From Datisca glomerata (lineage: Eukaryota; Streptophyta; Magnoliopsida; Cucurbitales; Datiscaceae), in contig QANY01008329.1 of the NCBI GenBank assembly GCA_003255025.1, positions 199,151 to 263,150 on the forward strand: 64,000 nucleotides of DNA. Reading direction: 5' to 3'. Under the pieces are notes generated by a model that saw only the letters and a program-made list of their open reading frames with translations, searched no databases and was not told where the DNA came from. How positions within the stretch are numbered: the stretch's first letter is position 1; every line of letters starts with the position of its first letter. Made by a program: the position numbers and the translations under genes. Below are positions 57,262-64,000 of this stretch, piece by piece.

Positions 57262-57641
57262 TGCTTAAGCTGCTTGACATTGATGGCCAGGAAAAAACTT
57301 TTCATCGCAATTATAACAAAGATTTTAAGCCCGCCTCTGCTTCATTTCTTTGAACAAATGGCGCTTAATTGTACCGGATGAAGACGGTTTCACCGATAAA
57401 CTAATCCCTGAACTCTATTTCGTCGACACACTGGTCCCCAAATTATAACCCAATTTAGTAGGTGTCCTTATGGAATTGGTGTTGTTGCCCTTACTTGCCT
57501 ACACTAACATCTCATTCTGTCGCCGTGATAAATCAATCGCCTGAGATACTTTTTCGACTGGAACATCCAAACTTCTAAAGCAATGTCTTCTTTCAACCCA
57601 CCAAAAAATGTCCCCATCAATGCTTTAGTTGGCCACCCATT

Positions 57642-59843
57642 TGTTGGAAAACGCAGCGCACACAATGGTTTTAAAAAAAATTATTAAAAATGAATCATAT
57701 GTTTTTCGATAAAATAAAAATAAGCGCAACACAACGGTTTCCAAAATAAAATTTTTTTATTGAAACTCTTTTCAATCAAAGATTCATTTTATATTTATAT
57801 ATTAAATCTGAGACATACATGGATATGAATCGTATGCCTCTTATAGTCTATATAGAGCGTCCTCGCAAACCAACGATCCTACGTTCCCGCGAACAATGGA
57901 CTTCGAGATCCACACCAAGATCTTTCAAGCTAATCTTCAAACGCCCTAGGACATGTGTGAGCACGTAAAATAATCGAAGACATTTTTGTCTCTAGATATA
58001 CTCAACATATGAGATCTAGAGATTTACTGAGAAAGATTAATTTTGTGAGATAATCCTCTGAGAGAATACGATGACTATTCTCACCGAGCTTTTTTATTAA
58101 CTTTTTAATCACAGAGAAAATTCACCCTGATAGCAATTGTGTTCTTCACTCTCTATGAACACTAACGCCAATAGAATAATATCTATATATTTTTTAGATA
58201 ATGACATATCGGATTTTTAGGAATAAACTGAAAATAATATTTAATTTCAAAATTATCATTGCAGTGAGACCCACTACAATTTGTGCACAACTGCAGCTTC
58301 ACAGGCAATGCAATTGTCGTGAGCTATAACAGTGTCTCACGGCACTATGTGCCACGACACTATCGCAATTCTGTGTGGCACTACCGCAGTGCCGTGTGGC
58401 ACTACAGTATTGCACCCTCACTACTGTAGTGTCACGTGGCACTATAGTAGTTTATGTCAATCTCTGATTCTCAATCAGTGATTGATATGTGATAATTACT
58501 GTGAATTAAATATTTATTTTAATCAGATAAATATCTAGATATTATTTAATTCAAAACTAATATATCTGGTCACTCATATCAATTAGTTTATCTATTAGTT
58601 CACAAATAACGGATTTAGTTGATTCAAATTATTATTTGATAATAATTTATATTTATCTAATTAAATATTCTATCTCACTTATCGATAATTAAAAAATTAA
58701 TAGATATAATTATATATATAATTTCTAAAATTTATATATAAGTAATTCAATTAATTAGTTCTTAATTAATTAATCATACATAATTATCTCATAATTACGT
58801 ACCTGCCCTAGAATAAAAATTCTTTTTACAAAATAAGTCATTTTCTCATGTCCTGAAATATTCACACTCTAGACTACGTAGTATAGAAGTGACTTGAGGA
58901 CCGTAAACCTATAATCTTAAGCTTCAATAAATCAAATTATCATTTAATCTCTTTAATTAAATAATATTTACTAATTTCATTATTACTTCACTATATATAT
59001 GGAATTACACTCTTAGAGATTATAGAATATTCTCGTTGAGTCCATTGATATAATCATTTCATGTAGTTCTGTTCTCCAATTATTGGTTCGTAAATTAGAG
59101 CTGGTCAAAATTATCGTTACCCTTCTAATTACATTTTGATCCTTCAATACCATTAACCCACTAGTATGGTTAATTTATAATCGTATTATAAATTTGAGCT
59201 CAATAACCATTCAGTTCCAGAACTTACACTTAAGGAAACCAATATATTATCCGTTAGGAAAGCTTGGATTCCAAATCTCAGGTTCCCAGCCATCCATATA
59301 AGTGAATCTCCAAAACAAAAGTCATCAGCCTGTTTACAAACAAACATTAACGAGTGAATCAAAAGATCAAGTAGACATATATAAGAGTTCATGAGTACTC
59401 AAGATTCAGACTGATCTACATATGATCATCAAATTGATGTGTATTAAATTTTTTTGATAAATTGTATGTTAATAAAGATATTAATCCACATCGGTGATGT
59501 CATATATAATCTTATTGTATAAAGTACCTTCATTAAGATTTCTATCCACGTCAATTATCTAGATTTAGATCACATGCATTCATAATACTAGTGAACCGTA
59601 CTAGCAATCATTTATTAAAGATTTCATACTTTAATATGTTGCTGACATTTTTATTTATTATTTATGATATCAATCCTCTCGTACTAATATATGATCATAG
59701 TCTCATTAATGAATATTGAATTTTCAGATATTTATATAAATTATTCAACAATAATTTAAAAGAACGATTATAAGAAAAATGTAATTTCATTAAATTTATA
59801 TTAAAATGTCAATACACATGCTTTGCGAACATAACCCCCAACA
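57642..59843 (+). mobile_element. 2.2-kb LTR-like insertion in the chromovirus gag
   Basis: The ends are TGTTGGAAAACGC and AACCCCCAACA, the TGTTGG...CCAACA inverted ends common in Copia LTRs. Gag sequence stops and resumes exactly at its edges. No coding domain, internal primer site or repeated LTR was found, so it may be a very long solo LTR or a non-coding LTR element. Adjacent pentamers (CCATT and CTTTT) do not match well. On which strand it reads is not certain. Confidence 0.6.
58262..58452. repeat. GTGGCACTA / TAGTGCC repeat cluster
   Basis: About 190 bp with repeated GTGGCACTA(C/T) and its near-complement (TAGTGCCACG-type, GTAGTGTCACG), including GTGCCACGACACTATCGC, GTGTGGCACTACCGCAGTGC, GTGTGGCACTACAGTATTGC and ACTGTAGTGTCACGTGGCAC. 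Units are 20-40 bp, and neighbouring units can pair. It is GC-richer than the surrounding DNA. Confidence 0.75.
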
Positions 59844-61305
59844 CTTTTTACTTGGTTGGACAATCTCTCGAAATCATGTAGATCATCGAACGATCCTCCT
59901 TGGTGAATCTTGGATAAAGACTCATCAACATTCTTGAAATTGGTCAGTCCAAATCTTTTGAGCAGCTCTTTAAAAAGCCCTTCCAAGTGACCTCTTTTTT
60001 CCGATTATTACCTAGGTACCATTGCCACTACCGATTAGCATCTCCCTCCAGATGGAACGAAACTAACTGAACCTTTCGCCGTCCTTGAATCTCTTGGATT
60101 GAAAAATATTGTTGTGCCCAGTCTAACCATACCAACGGATCCACGCCAAGAAATTTTGGAAAATCCATTTTGAGCAGCGGCATTCGCTTCTTGTATTTCT
60201 TAGAATGGCCACCGCTCGACGTGTTGCTGCTTTCGTTTGAAGACATATCACTCATTGGATTCTTGACGTTTCTTGTCGAAGAAACTGATCGGGCATCCGA
60301 AGAAGAACTCTCTGACTCTGATGTGTCGTGTCGTTTCTTGCCTTTCTTTATCACAGTATTTTCCCAAGCTGGGTAACAAGTTTCCGAACGGATTCTTGGT
60401 TTGATGTCAATAACTCAATGAGCACATGAAAACTCTCACGAATCTCATGTACAACCCCTTCAATCTGGTCGAGTCATTCACGGTTTGTCATGCCGCAACG
60501 TTGGCTTTGATACCAATTGATGAAACTTGATCGATCGATATTTGATTTGCTAACTCACAGTGTTAAAAGACACTATTCTTAACTCAAAGTGTTAAGATAC
60601 ACAAGGAATTTTCTCAGAAAAATACTTCATTAATCATTCACCGAACAATAGCACTGCGTTATATAGCAAGATAAACAAAAGATCTACTACACAAGCACCA
60701 ACCGGAAATTACATCAATCAATCACCGACTAGCCGAAAACTACCATAGCCTCCCCAAACAACCCAACTAAAGATTAATTACTAATTAACCACTTAGTCAT
60801 TTAATCGCACACTACTATACTTGACTCGATTACTGTGTCAAATCATATCATTACCGTCTGATCCATCAAGAAGTCTCATTCTAATAAAATTATAATGAAA
60901 TGTGATGCTAAGGATTCAACGTTTACTTTGTATATTTACCAAAATACTAAATACTTTTCATCAATTTTCCGCTCGATTTTTTTTGGCTATTTTTCACGTT
61001 TCCCACTTTTTGCTTCTCTATGTGCCGAGGGTTATGTTAAAACCGCAGGACAAAACGTCTTTATTGCGATGGTTTAAGCAAATCATCATAATAGTTCCAC
61101 TTAAACCGTCTCTATGCCGATGGTTAAGTGGAATCGTCGGCCTAGGTGTGTTTTCGCAACGGTTTTGTGAAAACCATCGTCGTAGATAAATCTATAGCGA
61201 CGGTTTAACAAACAGTCACAATAGATCTCTAATGTTCATATTTTCGAGACGGTTGAGGTAACTGTCACGATATAACCGTCACAATCGGTCAATTTTTTTG
61301 TAGTG

Positions 61306-64000
61306 GAGCTTCAAGAAGATTTTATTGTTAAAAGGATCAACGAATATTTATTTGCTTTTTCCAAAAAAAAAAAAGAATTTACTAATGTATTTGCTATATT
61401 AATTGGCATTCATATTGCAAACAGTTATCGGTAGTAAGATATTAACGTCATTGGTTTCAAAAACAAAAAAGACATGGACATTTACTTCTAAACATGATAA
61501 TTAAATTAATGTCTAAGAAAGTTATTCATCACTGAACATACCATCAATCATCACTTGCCGTCACAGAACATCTAATTATAAGGCACAAATATTAAATATA
61601 TATTGTTCTTCCTATACCGTTACAAAACCGATCGTTGTCCAAAACATGGCATAGTAATCTACACATCGCAATTCATGCACTAACAACCAAAACTTTAGAG
61701 AAAGAACCTTTGAAAATATTCTTAGTGTAAAATAGTAAGAGAATAACGACATGAGAAAGAGGGAAATCCACATTAGATGGTGGGTGATGTTTATTCTTGC
61801 TAACTAGACCAAACTGAATAAAAAGCTTACTGTCTTTTTTTTCTTTTTGCTTTCAAATATAACTGAAATTCAACAAGTCATCCAACTTGCAAATGAAACT
61901 GATTAAATTCAACCCTTTCACCCTTTCTTTTTGGCATAACTTTTAATGCAATTTTTAGCTGACCAAGAGGATTATCATATCATGTTTTTTTTTGTTGCAT
62001 GATGGAACTTTTCATTTGATCAACTTGATAGTTATCTTATTCTGTAAATGTCTATTAAGCCTATACTCAACGCCCAGTTCAACGTTTGTAAGAAAATGAA
62101 GGAATATACTTTCCATATAAAGTAGGAAAAGGAGATCAGAAAGATTAAGGAAGCACAGAAAATCTGATACTTGTATTTGCTTTGAAAAAAAAAACATAAT
62201 AAAACTTGGTAATGCTTTGTTCATCAGGGTCAAATCTCTCTAGATTAATTTATTCAATGGGTGCAAAGATTACTTTTGCATATAATTGGAAACTTGCATT
62301 ACTATGATGAAATTAGCTGTCAAAGTTAAAACCTTTAATTAAGAACCCATTAATCAGTGGATTCTCGCACCTCTCCAACAAAAAAAAGTTGTGGAGTTGA
62401 TTAATCAGATCATTAGGATAAGATTAATCTAGATTTTGTTGCTTCATCAAAAGCTAAACCAGGTCCACTTGGTTGTACCTGCAGGAGTTACCATTCACTT
62501 CATTCAAAAAAGTATATATAATTTCTTTCCAGAACAGCACATAATAAGCCTTGGCGCTGGCTTTCACATCTGGGCTCAATCAAGATTTGTGCTTCTATTA
62601 TTATTGTCCTCAGCATTTAAATTACTAACAACGAAATTTGGCTATAAAAATAACAAATGAAAAGCTACCTTTGATCACATTTCACAGGAAAACTACCAAC
62701 CTTAAAAATCAGCGCATATGAGGTATCCACTATCCAACGTTAAAACTGTCTTTCCGTACACTCACATTGATCTGAGCCCTCAAGGGTTTAGATCACCTCC
62801 TATTTAGTGATCTAAATAGGATGTGTTTTTTTGACCGATTAGGATTGTTAAAATGTAACAGCTCAGATTAACCCCATGTAAAAGTAAAAAAAATACATTT
62901 TAATTTATTTTTTAATTTTCTTCCATCTGGTCTAATCCTTAAATAGAACAGACCAAATTGAAGAGGATCTCTCCTCTTCAATTAATAAGTGCAAAATCAT
63001 TACAATTAATCAACAAGTAATCAAATTTCACAAGTATCATACTTTTTTTTAATAAGTTGACATAACATATTGTTGAACGAAAAGAGGACTCGGATCTCCT
63101 ATTGAGAAAAAACATGAACTCATATTTTTACTTGAGCCATATGTTCTAAAAATAAGCGGCTTAAATCAAATCTAACCAAACAGAAAAAAAAAAAAGCAAA
63201 CAAGAAAATAAATAAATAAAAATGGCCAAACTTGCTTTTTCTCGTCTTTCCCACCGAACTAATTTAGAGAGACATACCACTTCTAAATAATCATAATCGA
63301 TTTGTCAAGTACAATAGTATTAAAAGTAATCAACACGAGAAATATATCTAAATAAAAAGGGACAGACCAGATTAATTTGACACGAAATCAATTAATAGTA
63401 CATCAGATTTTTTTTCTTTTTTGCTTTTTATTTTGTTTGCCGTTTAAATCGGTTAACTAAATCTGATATGAACCGGTTATTTTAAGCACGAACAGTTCAG
63501 ACCGGACATGACACCTCCTGTTCTAGAATTCAAATCAATGAATTTTCACTAAATATCATGCTTTCTCTAAAAAGTTGACGACATATTGGCGAGGGAAAAG
63601 AGCACTCTACTCCGCGTAACCACAAGATTCTCATCACTAAAGACAAACCAATTACATATCTTCTACTCACCCCATGAAACAAAATTCTTCCCAAACACTA
63701 TCCGTACAAGGCTGTCATTCTGATATCTAGGGGAATTTTGAGTATGATGGGAGCTTTTGTCCTTGTGTCAATGGCGAACAGAAATGATCAAAGATTTGAT
63801 GTGGGTATTTGATGGTAAAGCAAACAGAATAGGAACAAGACAGAATTGCATCAGATCAATGGAAAGGGCAAAACTCGGTGTCCAATATTGTGATCAATGA
63901 TTAAGCTTTCAGGGGTTGCATATGTTACGCCATTTGATCTACATCCGAGATGAGAATGGGGCTGTTGTTGACTACAACTAGACATCAAAGATGTTCTTGA
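61306..64000. other. Intergenic DNA, no clear gene
   Basis: AT-rich. Two diverged, related segments occur near 63016-63105 and 63520-63625 (sharing TTTCAC.A.TATCAT, AAGTTGAC, GAAAAGAG). A small inverted repeat CCTATTTA/TAAATAGG lies at 62799-62820. One possible terminal exon is listed separately. Confidence 0.45.
63913..63981 (+). CDS. Possible terminal exon of an unknown gene
   Basis: After CTTTCAG (acceptor), the frame reads GLHMLRHLIYIRDENGAVVD then YN and TAG. It has the look of a conserved last exon. However, the minus strand is also open here, no other exon was found, and I do not recognise the family. Equally it may be chance. Confidence 0.2.
   Translation, partial: GLHMLRHLIYIRDENGAVVDYN

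Larger units (their letters stand above)
57460..60354 (-). pseudogene. Chromovirus gag, split by a 2.2-kb insert
   Basis: The N-terminal part at 60028-60354 has a Ser-rich start (DTSESESSSSDARSVSSTRN), then LLKMDFPKFLGVDPLVWLDW and EIQGRRKVQLVSFHLEGDAN. The middle at 59801-59986 reads LFKELLKRFGLTNFKNVDES then DLHDFERLSNQVKS. The insert (57642-59843) follows, and gag resumes with NGWPTKALMGTFFGGLKEDI. The pieces join in the order known for chromovirus gag (FERLxNxVxGWPxxxLxGxFxGGLK). A CCHC knuckle was not clearly seen. Confidence 0.78.
53998..60868 (-). mobile_element. Chromovirus (Ty3/Gypsy) with two LTRs and TSD AGAAG
   Basis: LTRs at 53998-54341 and 60518-60868 both start TGATGAAACT and end TGATCCATCA. 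AGAAG occurs at 53993-53997 and 60869-60873, the target duplication. The element reads on the minus strand. After the right LTR comes a primer site (TTGGTATCAAAGCCA, initiator-Met type), and before the left LTR is the purine tract (GCAGGGAGTAT). Gag, protease, RT, RNase H, integrase and a chromodomain appear in this order, all damaged. Without the internal insert it is about 4.7 kb, a small chromovirus. The LTRs are clearly diverged, so insertion is not recent. Confidence 0.9.
53167..61305. mobile_element. CACTA-like element split by a chromovirus
   Basis: The left end at 53167 reads CACTACCACAAAACAG. The right end finishing at 61305 reads CAATTTTTTTGTAGTG. Both flanks carry the same inverted subterminal motif: GCGACGGTTCAACCGTCGC on the left, GCGACGGTTTAAC and AACCGTCACAATC on the right. 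Without the nested element it is about 1.26 kb, so it is non-autonomous. The adjacent triplets (TAA and GAG) do not match, so either a target duplication is lost or the ends belong to two related copies. Confidence 0.6.

Noticed and set aside
57199..57381. Plus-strand frame in the chromovirus
   Set aside because: Shadow of the acidic gag-protease linker on the other strand.

Overview
The window is plant nuclear DNA, most likely from a eudicot. It is AT-rich, with spliced GT-AG genes and dense, nested LTR retrotransposons and CACTA (En/Spm-type) DNA transposons. Only two host genes look functional. The first is the 3' part of a MADS-box gene of the SOC1/TM3 clade on the + strand (exons at 191-290, 3230-3271, 3490-3531 and 4155-4238). 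The second is a complete three-exon gibberellin 20-oxidase gene on the - strand (44449-46241). Almost everything else is transposon sequence, or fragments of host genes carried by transposons.

Layout. 1-4.4 kb: MADS gene 3' exons; the ~2.9 kb intron holds a decayed Copia element (469-3111), and its right LTR is itself split by a solo LTR with a TAGAC duplication. 5.6-10.1 kb: a complete non-autonomous CACTA element (TTT duplication on both sides) carrying exon fragments of a MORN-repeat protein, the plastid PII protein, UDP-xylose synthase and two unrecognised exons, all on the + strand. 10.1-12.7 kb: a stretch ending in a second, unpaired CACTA terminus, with a PRP40-like fragment. 12.7-17.5 kb: Copia debris, a ~410-bp direct duplication and AT-rich DNA. 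17.6-26.5 kb: a decayed Ty3/Gypsy element of the Tat/Ogre type on the - strand, with an extra ORF upstream of gag. 27-30 kb: a second Gypsy element reduced to gag plus a 3' LTR, then two tandem-repeat arrays. 31.9-43.5 kb: two unpaired CACTA termini bracketing fragments of vacuolar H+-pyrophosphatase, Pescadillo, a NETWORKED-type NAB domain, a Copia RT/RNase H remnant, and, on the - strand, fragments of ubiquitin protease UBP12/13 and an LRR/RNI protein. 44.4-46.2 kb: GA20ox, with a 3 x 142-bp tandem repeat about 0.4 kb upstream. 47.2-52.2 kb: a Gypsy element whose 5' LTR is interrupted by a second complete CACTA element (CAA duplication). 53.2-61.3 kb: a CACTA-like element split by a chromovirus (AGAAG duplication), itself split by a 2.2-kb LTR-like insert. 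61.3-64 kb: intergenic DNA.

The main observation is repeated capture of host-gene exons, introns included, by CACTA-type elements. At least eight recognisable source genes are represented, and one captured leader/intron segment occurs in two places (6253-6420 and 32921-33085). The fragments carry in-frame stops or frameshifts and are best read as pseudogene pieces, although several keep intact splice sites and could be transcribed as chimeras. No CRISPR array, rRNA or tRNA gene was recognised. Gene names rest on recalled family motifs, not on database searches.
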